From: Misgurnus anguillicaudatus
Taxonomy: Eukaryota > Chordata > Actinopteri > Cypriniformes > Cobitidae
NCBI RefSeq assembly: GCF_027580225.2
Contig: NC_073346.2
Coordinates: 10,876,001 to 10,940,000 of the forward strand
Direction: 5' to 3'
DNA length: 64,000 bases
Shown in pieces: positions 1 through 10,516 of the stretch. The notes under the pieces are model-generated. The model saw only the letters and a list, made by a program, of their open reading frames with translations. It had not been told where the DNA came from and did no database searches. Both the position numbers and the translations under genes were made by a program. The stretch's first letter is position 1. Each line of letters begins with the position of its first letter.

Positions 1-39
1 AATTTAATCTATGCCGGTTGTTTAACCCAAAATATTGTG

Positions 40-716
40 CTTCTGTATAGTTCAGTGGTAGAGCATTCCATTAGCAGTGCAAAAGGTCATGGGTTTGAAC
101 CGAGAGGCAACCTTCCGATCTCTCTGATGAAGCTAATATGGAAGTGACATGAACTGCATTTCATCAACTGGCCACTAGAGGCAGGCTGCAAAAGGGAGTC
201 AGTTCCCATAGACCCCCATGTTAAAATGGCCAACTTTACAGTAGAAAATAATATGTTTACAGCCTGGTACAAAAAGTGTTTTTGGTCTATATAGCTAATT
301 TTGCCCTTCATGACAACTGTGATGGGGCTGAATTTTTTTTTAACTCATCCATTTAAATTATATTAAGCCTTAAAGTTCTGCACTTGAGTGGCGGTTGAAC
401 AGCCACTGCTGTCACTAAAATCGAGCTAGGGCATGGTTTCAGCAACCAGTCACCTCAGCTTCACCCACGTCCCGCCTTTTTACCCATTTTCGGATTTCCG
501 CGAGTGATGCGCGGTGACGCTCGGCCAAGATGGCGACGGCAGGCACTGCCTACTTTAGGCTTCAAAAATGATCTTTAGAAACCTATGGGTGACGTCACGT
601 ACACTACGTCCATCTTTTTTACAGTCAATGGTTTGAACCCAGGAAACACACATACTACTGTATACCTTGTGATGCACTGTAAGTCACTTTGGTTAAAAGC
701 TCTGCCAAATGCATAA
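40..716 (+). repeat. tRNA-derived SINE split by the MITE
   Basis: The head (40-101) has a pol III A-box-like AGTTCAGTGGTAGAGCAT and B-box-like GGTCATGGGTTTGAACC. After the insertion the body resumes at 640 with CAGGAAACACAC and a tail ending CTGCCAAATGCATAA. Removing the MITE and one duplication gives a continuous SINE like that at 2407. Confidence 0.75.
102..631. mobile_element. MITE with CCATAGACTGTAAAAAA-type end, inside a SINE
   Basis: Flanked by a perfect 8-bp duplication TTTGAACC (94-101 and 632-639), itself the B-box of a SINE. One end reads GAGAGGCAACCTTC, the other TTTTTTACAGTCAATGG. It contains AAGATGGCGACGGCAGGCA and CACGTCCCGCCTTTTTACCC, also found at 57060-57170 in reverse orientation. 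The superfamily is uncertain (8-bp duplication allows hAT or P). Confidence 0.82.
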
Positions 717-1182
717 TAGAGCTGTGATGGTGGCAATATTTTACCACCACAATGGTAATGCAACACTTCACCACGGTGGTGCGGTGGTGATAGAGTGTGT
801 ATGTGTGGGCGGGCATGCATGTGAACGCGCACATTGATCCATATAGGCAAAACGTCAAGCAATGCTTAGGTTACTTAGCAATGGCAGACGCTCTGGAGTG
901 CCCAATCGCTTTAAAAAGAAAGCAGGAACGTGCAGTCACGTTTTTTCAGCATGGTTTTAGACGTAAAATGTGAAGCAAATGCGAAGCAAGTGAGCATATG
1001 TGTTGGACCATTTCGGTGGGTGCTTGAGCCAAGCCCCGGAGTCTGCTGGCCATTTGCGTTCACGCGACCTTGAAGACATCTCCCTGGGCGAGAATGTTCT
1101 TTGTATTTTTCATAGTTTGTGACGTGCACACCACCATGAGTCGCACTTCACCGCGGTGGTTATGACAACCATCACAGCCCTA
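717..1182. mobile_element. non-autonomous hAT-like element, 466 bp
   Basis: Ends TAGAGCTGTGATGGT and the inverse ACCATCACAGCCCTA, with CCACCGTGGTGG-rich subterminal repeats at both sides. It lies at the tail of the broken SINE. No clean target duplication was found, so the precise ends are less certain. Confidence 0.65.
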
Positions 1183-1200
1183 AATCGGAAAGGTTTTAAC

Positions 1201-2293
1201 TAGGGATGTAACGGTATTATAAATTTCGTGGTATTGCGGTAGAAAATTTTCCCGGTACCACCGTGGTCACATGATCGGTAAAACGTCAGGTCTTCCGGGC
1301 AACACGTGTAGTTTTTTTCCGGCCAAGTGGAGCGAGTGGAGGGACGTGGGAACTACAATTCCCATAATCCCATGCGTGCTACTCTGACGCCTCTCTACAA
1401 GTGGAGCGACAATTACGGAAGCAAAAGAAATGCGAATTTTAAATCTGATGTGTCGAAAAAGTTTGCGTTCGCTGTGACAAGAAACGAGAAAGGACAAAAT
1501 GTGATGGACATTCAAAAAATGAGTGAGTAAATCCGTGAATGAGCAGAGTGTGTATGCCGTTTCTCAATTAGAAGGTTGCAGCCTCCTTAGGTTGCATATG
1601 CAGGCTGCATCCGTCATTACACGCCTGGTGTATTTAAGTTAACTGAGTATTACATTTGCAAGTCATAAGCGTGTTACAATAATATACGATTAAATAAGAA
1701 TAATAGTCAACTTGAAAAATGTTAATATTTTTAAATAAGACGGTCTTCATTACGTATGCAGCCTACAAATGCAACCCATAGAGGCTGCAGACGTCCGATT
1801 GGGAAACGCGCCCCTGTATTAAGTGAGCTGACCTCAGCTCTAGGTCCAGCTACAATAAGCAATTTTCATTTTTTACTGGGTTGTTTTTGTTTTCAGGAAT
1901 TGACCCATCTTAAAACCCATCATCTTTTCTTGATTCTACAATCACAACCGTTGCTTTCATAGGAGTACCAAGCATTAGCATTAATATTAATAATAATAAA
2001 AACTAGGTCAATTGAGGGAGTCACTCAATTCTTAAAACCTGACTGATTGGGAGTTGTTTAAAGTTGACAAACTAAACTAAGACACTTTTTTTGTCCTTTT
2101 TATGAAAATTGTAAACACTTCACTACACTTTTGTACATTGTAATGTTCAGTCTTGTTTAATAAACACTTATGGCAGTTTTTCCAAGTCTTCATTTTTTTT
2201 TTACTTCCTGCAAATGTTTCAATAATTACCGTACCGTGGGCATTATACCGAAATACTACCGTACCGTGAATTTTTTATACCGTTACATCCCTA
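1201..2293. mobile_element. non-autonomous hAT, 1093 bp
   Basis: Ends TAGGGATGTAACGGTAT and ATACCGTTACATCCCTA, with a perfect 8-bp duplication GTTTTAAC (1193-1200 and 2294-2301). The interior has a 67-codon open stretch (1327-1530, plus strand) with no clear BED finger or transposase motif; it may be a remnant. Confidence 0.9.
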
Positions 2294-2406
2294 GTTTTAA
2301 CCCATTGTTGGATCAAATATAAACTTTTTGGGTTAATTTTACCCAGCAGTTGGATTTATCCATTTTGACCCAAAATTAGGTTAAAAATAACCCATCATTT
2401 TTTGGG

Positions 2407-2572
2407 GGTGTAGCTTAGTGGTAGAGCATTGCGTTAGGAGTGTATATTAGGTCAAAGATTTGAACCCAGAAACACACAAAAACTGGGATAAAATGTATTA
2501 TACCTTGAAATGTCCCATAATTCGTTTGGAAAAAAGTGTCTGCTAAATGCATAAATGTAAATGACTCCATTA
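2407..2572 (+). repeat. tRNA-derived SINE, near complete
   Basis: A-box-like TAGCTTAGTGGTAGAGCAT, B-box-like AGATTTGAACCCAG, then a body ending TGTCTGCTAAATGCATAAAT, the common 3' end of cyprinid tRNA-SINEs. The upstream 2297-2405 is low-complexity sequence with GGGTTAA / TTAACCC words. Confidence 0.75.
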
Positions 2573-2639
2573 GAGTTTCAGCAGAGATTTAAACAATGTC
2601 ACAAGCTGAGCTCAGATTTGCCAAACCTGCAATTAAGAG

Positions 2640-3027
2640 TCAATTTTATTGAAGATTTTAATATGAACTCTTCGACGTCCAAGATGGCGTCATTACTGAA
2701 AACTAGTTATTACGGTTTATAAAGTTTAAAATATGGATTTCTCTTACAAAATGTCATCGAATACCTGCAGAAGACCTTTATTAACCTCTTGGAGCCGTGT
2801 GGATTATCTCTGTGAAGGACGAATTCACTTTTTTGGGGTTTAAAGACAGAAGTTGTTCCCTGGTCCCTGTTTTCTCCCATTATAAAGCTTGGGAAAAGCA
2901 AGTACATTTACTAAAATAACTTCAAATGTCTTCATCTGAAAGATGATGGACTTATGTATCTGAGATTGCTTGAGGGTGAGTAAATTATGAGGTAATTTTG
3001 ATATTTGGCTGGAGTATCGCTTTAAAT
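2640..3027. repeat. interspersed repeat, family also at 56034
   Basis: Contains GTCCAAGATGGCGTCATTAC, GAAGACCTTTATTAACC and GGGTGAGTAAATTATGAGG and ends TGGAGTATCGCTTTAA. The same units appear inverted at 56034-56400 and partly at 57575-57635. A TTAA at the end suits a TTAA-target DNA transposon. Confidence 0.6.
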
Positions 3028-3380
3028 GAAACACAATCTGAGCTCTGAAGGAGTCACCTGCACTGCAATTAGCATTAATGACTGAAACAACCCTATGTAC
3101 AGTAAACATGTACAGCCATCATTGATTGAAAACCACGTAAGGGTTGATCACCAGCTACCGCTTCAGTCAGAAAGATGTGTTGGGGTCTGCACATAGCACA
3201 CATAGTGCGTCTCTCTCTTTGACACGAAAGACTGCAAAAAGAAATACGCTTGAGAGCCAAAACGTGACGCCAAGGTTTGTTTTCTTTCCTATTTAACCTG
3301 CTCAGCACTGGTCGCAGTGGGAATGGTATTTAAAAGCTGCTTTCTAGAGTGCAAGACTCAGATCCTGTGACCTCCCGAGT

Positions 3381-3470
3381 CTATTTATAGAACAGCTGCG
3401 GTGCTGCGCTCCAAATGCTCCATCCCTTTCCAGAATGCCTGATGTGTAGATTGGCAGCCATTATAAATAG
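3381..3470. promoter_or_regulatory. pair of MEF2-like sites with an E-box
   Basis: CTATTTATAG at 3381-3390 is a perfect MEF2 consensus (YTAWWWWTAR). TTATAAATAG at 3461-3470 matches on the other strand. CAGCTG at 3393-3398 is an E-box. The sequence around is not recognisably repetitive. MTSS1 is expressed in muscle and heart, so an intronic muscle enhancer is conceivable, but short motifs also arise by chance. Confidence 0.3.
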
Positions 3471-3599
3471 CTTTGACATGGCTGTATGACTGGTGCAGTG
3501 CAGCCCCGCCCCTCCATGTCTCTGTCTCTGTCTCTTTTGATTTCTCGCTCTCGTCCACATCTATTTCTCTTTTCAATTTGTTTTTGGTGTGTGTTTCTG

Positions 3600-4424
3600 G
3601 TAAACAAAGATATTCTCGATAATCATTTCATTCCTAACTGCTGAAATATGTCATGTGTGTTCATATAGATCAATGTGTTCATATAGATCACTTGTAGAGC
3701 CATGCAAAGGTCATGTGTTCGATCCTAAGAACCACCCAAAAAGCGTTTGCATACATGTAAAATGTTTCTTTTTTTAACCTAATAAACATGACATAATAAA
3801 CAAAATATCTAATAAACATATCATGTGTTAATGTGCCATATACTTATACAAATATTTGCCATAAGCAAATATACCAATTTTAAATCCCTGTGCAACAATA
3901 ATTTTTCTCCTTTCACACTGATCTGAAACAAAAGTTTCTCATGCCCGAGCCAAAATCCAGCCTGCAAAGGCTCCACAGCTGATCTAAGATCAGTTTAAAA
4001 TGGCAGCCTCCTTCAACAGTGAGAAAGCGCATGCGAGAGACGGTTCACCGCAGGGGCATTCGAGACCGAGGTGACGATACACAGACTGTCCTTTACTCCA
4101 GACTCTCTCTAAGAGACAGCGAGAGGACCCAGTATGTGGCACATCCCTGCCAACACAAGCGTAAAGGACACTGTAAGGAGGAGGAGGGACCCTTAAGGGC
4201 ACAGAGCCCTGAGAAGACGCTGCGTCAGCGACAGCTGTGAAAAAACGCTGTAAAAGGACCTCACTGAAAGATCTTCATTCATTTACAAGCATTTACAGCA
4301 ACCTCAAAAAACACGTGGACACATAAGCATGACATATAAATTGTGTTGCAGATAGAAAAATGTTAAACTATCAAAGTGACATCTGCGTACTAATGATTGC
4401 TTAACCTTTTCTCTGAGTATAGTC
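3600..4424. other. mostly unique DNA, no gene seen
   Basis: Contains a possible SINE-head remnant near 3685-3735 (TGTAGAGCCATGCAAAGGTC). No splice-bounded coding segment is recognised. Open frames at 3990-4240 overlap on both strands and have no family resemblance. Confidence 0.5.
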
Positions 4425-4665
4425 CCGTGTTTATGCATACGCAAGGGTCCGTGTACAGTGCGCACGTGACGCAAATTTCGTCATCCAAATAGTGTGCACA
4501 TAATGTATGCGCACCGCTGGACTTTTGTAACCGTGCATACTTTGAACGTGTAGGTCACGCATACACTTACAGGAGAATGTAGTATGTAGCCCAGGAGATG
4601 CACTGTATTTTGTCACAATGCGTATGCGTTGAACGTCTGTGTACACGTACACTTTGTTCATGTGC
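4425..4665. repeat. interspersed repeat; uninterrupted counterpart of 17730-19215
   Basis: TATGCATACGCAAGGGTCC through ACAGGAGAATGTAGTATGTA and GAGATGCACTGTATTTTGTC. The same order is found at 17730-17851, 18171-18250 and 19174-19200, where two elements have split it. This copy therefore shows the empty sites. Confidence 0.75.
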
Positions 4666-5039
4666 ACGTAAAAACTATACTACAGGCTTAAGTCGAAGTC
4701 TGAATTGTCCTAGCAGAATAACCACAGGTGTATTTTATTCATTTTTTAACCATTTTTTGATGTATTGCTTTAAAATTTAAAACCTATTTCATTTCTCTTG
4801 GTAAAAACATTTTGTGTTTGTGTTGCCATTTCTTTTTTAACTTAAATGCAGATTATTTTAACTAATTATTACATGTTGTATAAATACCTTTTGTGGCTAG
4901 CATTTAGAGAAGGCAAATTTTGTTTGAACTTTTTACAACCTATGAGGTGATGGCTTAAATACACAAAACATGTAGTTAAACTGTGAAATATCCCGACAGA
5001 TATGGTTAAGCTTTTGTAGACCACATGCTTTTACAAAAT

Positions 5040-5232
5040 ACCTAGCCTGATCTCAAGAGAATTCGTACGTATTTTACGAGGTGGCTAATTCGTAAGAATT
5101 TGTACAAAGTGAGTCGTACAAAAACGTACAATTCAGGGTTCCTACACATTTTTCGTTTCAAAATTACATAATTTTCCAGACTCAAACATACAGACTTTTC
5201 CTGAAGATTTTGGCCAAAAAACTGTAAAAACA
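5040..5232. repeat. fish interspersed-repeat fragments
   Basis: GAATTCGTACGTATTTTACG and AATTCGTAAGAATTTGTAC are words of a common teleost repeat. It is followed by CAGGGTTCCTACACATTTTT with TTTTCCAGACTC, resembling a hAT-type end and subterminal region. No complete element was delimited. Confidence 0.5.
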
Positions 5233-5640
5233 ATGGTAAAAAAAACTGGAAAAATTAGAAACCAATACATAAAACGACACAAAAAACCCGTGGTATTAAG
5301 TGAACGGGAAGGGCTGGCGTATCATAATCAGGCAAACATGGAATTTGGCGTATGTATTGCACGAGTTTTCACACTTAATAAAAGCTATTTATACGCATCT
5401 CAATTAGACCGGGCTGGTCTAGCTCAAGTTCCCATCGTAAAACTTACATTTACCCATCGTGGCCGATCGTTTGGTTCACATTTTAAAGCTGACATAGCAC
5501 AAGACGTTTTTGCCAATCTAATGTTAATCTTGCTTATATATAGAGTAGTATTTCATCATTCATATGTACAAAAAGTCTTTCGTTTTGTCAGATTTATAAA
5601 AGAAAAAACAGCCTTTACAATTTTTGCCGTAAAAGGTTGA
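5233..5640 (+). other. open frame of 135 codons, not recognised
   Basis: Starts MVKKTGKIRNQYIKRHKKP and ends TAFTIFAVKG. It is basic with aromatic-rich stretches, without a signal peptide or known motif. It abuts repeat fragments and continues from them without a promoter-like region, so it is probably a chance or transposon-derived frame. Listed because it is one of the longer non-satellite frames. Confidence 0.15.
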
Positions 5641-5938
5641 ACACTTGAAGGTGTGCGGTAGGCGGAGCTGAAGAGTTACGAGTACGCGCAGCTTCGGATA
5701 CTACTTTTGGATTTACAGCCGACATAGATGGAAATCAAACTTTAAAAAAAAAAAATTATAAATAACCAGCCTTACATATGATCCAGAATCGGATACTAAG
5801 TCAGTAATGGACGAACAGGAACAATAGCAGCAATGATTACAGCAGGACGTCTCTATCAGGTAATTAATCCTTGCTTGTTTATCCACTATTTTAATAAAAA
5901 AGCAACATAATCCAGTTTTTAAATTGCATTTGCCCGTT

Positions 5939-6382
5939 TTAAAAGGTGTAAATGTTGTAAATGCAGTACAAAGTGCTGTTGTTGGTGTTGTTTACATTAC
6001 ATGGACGTATGCGCGATTGCAAACTAAACACGTGAGATTTTGAATTACTTACGCCTGTGGTTGTGACTCCTAAACGGGGTCTTTTAAAGTTTTGACCGCT
6101 CCAATAGTTGTAAAAAAGTGGAAAATCCGGCGTCAAACTGAGCCATGTTTGTAAAGAAATCCTCTCCGAATACAGCCAGGGAACAAACAAACTCATTCGC
6201 AATTGCGTTGCTGTACGGAAAAAACGAACTGCATCCCTTGTTGTCTTACGACAGGGAAAGCTAAATAAGGTTTTTTTCTCCTTACATCCAAAAACACACT
6301 TCTTTTGTTGAACTATCTTGCTAAAACAAAGTTGTCGCGCGTGCTGTGCCGTGATACCGGTGACTTGTATTCGACGGAGCAA
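5939..6382 (-). pseudogene. degraded THAP-type transposase exon
   Basis: The minus-strand frame contains KKCVFGCKEKKTLFSFP, like the first zinc-ligand pair (C-X3-C) and F-x-FP of THAP domains found in teleost repeat proteins. The second C-X2-H is lost in this frame. In another frame the segment at about 6180-6110 reads FVCSL...FTNMAQFDAGF, so a frameshift lies between. A donor-like GGC|GTAAGT follows near 6053. Downstream 6400-6660 ends CTCCCCTTTAA; THAP plus a TTAA end would suit a Kolobok element. Confidence 0.45.
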
Positions 6383-6664
6383 TGCTAATGCGCGTTCTCG
6401 CTCTCACTTGACGTGCAGGGCAGGCGTGCTTTTCTGGGGGTAAAGTCGCATAAAAGGAATATGGGGTCAATCAGTCGTAACGGATACCCCCATTTTCTTT
6501 CCGAAACTTGTAGGAAAAAGGAGGCGTGAGTTTGGCTCAGAAATACTTTGTTACAAGCTCAACTGCTTTTTTGACACTTTGCTTATGTTAAGCATGAGGA
6601 CTACAACTCTTAAACTGTGTTAATAAGTCAGAATGCATGAAATAGCATTACATCTCCCCTTTAA

Positions 6665-8255
6665 TGCAAAATTTGACAATGTTCAATGTATTTAGTTGCA
6701 AATACAGTCCTGCGCAGATTTGATAGCGCTGATCTTATGGCTGCGCTTAAAACATGGTCCAAGCATCATAAAATAAATGTATTATTAGTAACTCTTGATA
6801 TATCTTTATATTATAGGAAACTGAATAGGCAAATTCGTATTTTTCTCCATACTCTATTTTCTTTTTTCCATACTAATCCAGACTTCTGGAAAATCTCAGA
6901 GGTCACACTCAATACGTCTAGTGTTTCTGAATCTGATTGCATGCTGGTGGTATGAAACCCCTCTATTTGAACCTACTGTAACAGATGCATTTGCATAATT
7001 TCAAACAATGTGCTTCCTTACTCCAGACCGTCTGTTCACAGCTGGACAAAATGTTCTGGAAGGAAGAAGCAACCAAGCAGGAAGAACAGCACGTCGGTGC
7101 ATATTCCTGGACATGCTTTAAATTTGAACAAGAAGTCTAAGTAGATTTTTAAATACATTTGTCCTTATCATTTTTATTTACTTACAAAACGTATTATTTG
7201 AAGAAAGCTTGTCATAAGACATAGAAAATAGTCTCAAAATTATGTTCAGATCCGAGCACTACCAGTTTTAACATGCCTTCATTGTCAATTGCATCACAGC
7301 TGGTATCTACTGCAGCTTATCTATAATAGTTTCTACCATTTGGCGCTAACCAGGAAATAAGGAAGTCCATTCATACATACCAGTGGAGATGCTTTCTCGA
7401 TTCTTGGAAGGCATTGTATAATGCTATGGAGGGAAGGGGCAATGAATGGAATATGCATAATGTCCTATAAACGCATAATACAACGCAGCATACTATATTA
7501 ACTATATTAACGTTGTGTGGATTGTGTATGTGTCAAGGATCTGTAGTCCTGCGGCAATTGTAACATCAAAATAGGTTAGACGCCTGGGATGTTTTGTGTC
7601 AACACCTGCTGTAAAGCATACGGGTGACATCAACAGATCAAAGCAAGGTTATTGTCATTTGTCACAGGTAATGTGATGAACAGTCCTATGCAGAAAGAAA
7701 AATGTAATTTGATCTTGCGAAAGCAAACATAAGAGTATCAGATGTGTAGTTCATAGGTCAATCTACAATCACCGTACTGTACATCCCAGTCTAGTGTTAT
7801 TTGCTGTGGTCTCTGTGTGAAAATCCAATCGTGCACACTAAGGATTAACCGGCTACCATCTAGGACACTGGAAAAGCATTGCATTACATGAGCTTTCTCT
7901 GAAACGTTCACAGGGAAATTAAATTAGTGAAAAAGAAAAGCAAACATTGCCAAATGTAATTGGGCTAAATTACAGCAAAAACAAAAATACATCCCCGAGG
8001 GTGCAGGTACGGTCTGCATAGAGTTTTAAGTTACCCTTAAAAGAGCTACTTTATGTAATGAGGTTTAATAGCAACTGTTTTACGTTATTTTGAGGCCAAA
8101 TATTCCTCGGGGTGTTGTTTTAAAGTATCTACATGTGCTAATAGGTATCCTCAATTTGTGCCAGCGGTCCTAAACTTGATCCTAAAGCAAATTTAATGGC
8201 AAATAGTCTACATATATCACCCACAATAAAATAAAAACGAATTTATCCTACCAAG
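6665..8255. other. AT-rich mtss1 intron DNA, nothing identified
   Basis: No exon, repeat family or structured element was recognised in these 1.6 kb. Confidence 0.5.
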
Positions 8256-8257
8256 TA

Positions 8258-8335
8258 GGGCTGGGCGGTACTGTAAAAATAAAATGTCAACTATAACAGA
8301 TTTTTCTTTTCGGTGTATACCGCCAAAATGTAAAT
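8258..8335. repeat. hAT terminal fragment
   Basis: GTAGGGCTGGGCGGTACTGT followed by TATACCGCCAAAATG resembles the TAGGGCTGGGCGATA end of teleost hAT elements. The opposite end was not found, so this is probably truncated. Confidence 0.5.
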
Positions 8336-8339
8336 AAGG

Positions 8340-9450
8340 GGGCGTGGCTAACTCTACATTCTTGCATGTCAGACTGTGTGTGACGGAGAAACGTCAAATA
8401 ATCCGCACATGACAAATAAACAAGTAATTTCTGTAAAATTACTCATTTCGTGAAATAGATTATGTGCCAAATAATACTTGGTCAAACCCCTAACCTCAAG
8501 TGTGAGCAAAAGTGCCTAAGCAAGCAACACTAATGATGACTAACTTATGAGGAACTCCCACATCCCTAGCAAATGGATAGAGGCTTCATTACCAAAGATA
8601 TTGACACAATTCACCGATTCTTGTTGTGCAACTTAAGGGATCTTATTAGTGTAACACTAATGATTATTTGCTGGCCAGATGTTCCTGTTTCCCACAGGCC
8701 AGATTGCTGGTGGCTAATTAGAGGCAGTGAGGAAGGAGATCCCAGACCGGCCCCTTACCCATCCAGATGATTGCTGCTTTGCTGCAGATGGGGATGAAAC
8801 CGCTCTGGAGGGTTCAGGCTAACCATGGAGACCGACGGCTTGGCATTTCCGAAATGCAGGGCTTTGAAAAGCCACCAGCATGAAGCTGCTATTTATGTTC
8901 TCCAAGAATGCACAGCGTCGAAGGTGCATAAACAAATGTTCTTTTCATCATGACTCTCTTTAAGTACAAAATCTAGGCTTAATCTAAAGCAATGCAAAAA
9001 CAAATGAGCAAGAGAGTGTGAATCTAAAACTATAGCTCTGAGGTTTTTAAATTAATAAGGTTGGTGAAGATTTGTAGTTCATAATGTTGTCTGGGACCCT
9101 GACAGTGTTGGCATGATCGCTCTGACAGCCGTGACAAATTAGGTAACATTTACCCTACAGGCAGCCACTTTCATTGACTTCTGTCGAAGTCAAACTGAGA
9201 CCCCTGACTTGGTGGTCTCGGGATTTTATTTCAACACCGGTCAAAACCACAACTGCGGTAATTAAACTAAATTGCTGGTGCATTGTCTGGTGTGATTGGA
9301 TAAAATGTTTGTCTTTTATAGCAATCATTGACTAATTTCTTATTTTGTTACTGCTGTGCCCGGTAAGAGATGAATGGGGGATGGTCTAAAATAAAATCTG
9401 TCAACAAAATGAATACAAAGGCCCACAACATCCAAAATGTAATTTTATCA
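8340..9450. other. mostly unique intron DNA
   Basis: No gene seen. 8660-8950 is GC-richer than its surroundings, with no repeat signature; it could be a conserved non-coding element, which cannot be judged from one sequence. Confidence 0.4.
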
Positions 9451-9451
9451 G

Positions 9452-10516
9452 TCTCGACTTTCTTTGGTCTCAGCCCCTCAAACTCTTGGTCTTGTCTTGG
9501 TCTCGACACCCTCTGGTCTTGTCTTGGTCTCAGTCTCGACTGTCTTTGGTCTCAATCTTGTCTTGGCCCCTCAAAGTCTTGGTCTTGTTTTGGTCTCGAC
9601 ACCCTTTGGTCTTGTCTTAGTCTAAACTGTCTTTGGTCTTGGTTTTGTCTTGGTCTCGGTCCTCAACATCTCGTCTTGGTCTCCACACCCTCTGGTCTTG
9701 GTCTCAGTCTCGACTGTCTTTGGTCTCAGTCTTGTCTGGGTCTCGGCCCCTCAAAGTCTTGGTCTTGTTTTGGTCTCGACACCCTCTGGTCTGGTCTTAG
9801 TCTAAACTGTCTTTGGTCTTGGTTTTGTCTTGGTCTCGGCCCCTTAACATCTTGTCTTGGTTTCCACACCCTCTGGTCTTGGTCTCAGTCTCGACTGTCT
9901 TTGGTCTCAGTCTTGTCTTGGTCTCAGCCCCTCAAAGTCTTGGTCTTGTTTTGGTCTCGACACACTCTGATCTTGTCTTGGTCTCGGTCTTGACTGTCTT
10001 TGGTCTCTGTCTTGTCTTGGTCTCGGCCCCTCAAAGTCTTGGTCTTGTTTTGGTCTCAACACCCTCTGGTCTTGTCTTAGTCTAAACTGTCTTTGGTCTT
10101 GGTTTTGTCTTGGTCTCCACACCCTCTGGTCTTGAACCATCTTTGTTCTAGGTCTTGTCTTGGTCTCAGCCCCTCAAACTCTTGGTCTTGTCTTGGTCTC
10201 GACACCCTCTGATCTTGTCTTGGTCTCAGTCTTGACTTTCTTTGGTCTCTGTCTTGTCTTGGTCTCGGCCCCTCAAAGTCTTGGTCTTGTTTTTTGTCTT
10301 GACACCCACTGGTCTTGTCTTGGTCTCGGTCTTGACTGTCTTTGGTCTTGGTTTTGTCTTGGTCTCGGCCCCTCAACATCTTGTCTTGGTCTCGACACCC
10401 TCTGGTCTTGGTCTGTGTTGGATCATCTTTGGTCTCTGTCTTTGCCTTGGCCCCTTAAAGTCTTGGTCTTGGTCTCTACACCCTCTGGTCTTAGTCTCGT
10501 CTTGGATTCAGTTTAG
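9452..10516. repeat. TTGGTC-rich satellite with ~180-bp higher-order units
   Basis: About 1.06 kb built from TCTTGGTC / TTGGTCTCG words. The longer phrase CCCCTCAAAGTCTTGGTC recurs at 9567, 9747, 9928, 10027 and 10268, giving spacings of ~180, 181, 99 and 241, so a 180-bp higher-order unit with deletions and additions. It makes several long open frames on both strands (up to 207 codons), all low-complexity Leu/Val/Ser/Trp or Gln/Arg/Asp repeats and not genes. Confidence 0.9.

Noticed and set aside
40..101. tRNA gene
   Set aside because: A- and B-box-like motifs occur but no cloverleaf closes and the same sequence recurs in a SINE body at 2407; it is a tRNA-derived SINE head.
1327..1530. Small gene inside the hAT element
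   Set aside because: 67 codons without a recognisable BED finger or transposase motif; most likely a remnant or chance.
2415..2480. tRNA gene
   Set aside because: Same reason: SINE head with decayed boxes and a SINE tail downstream.
5233..5640. Novel 135-aa gene
   Set aside because: Kept only as an unrecognised frame: flanked by repeat fragments, unusual composition, no supporting signals.
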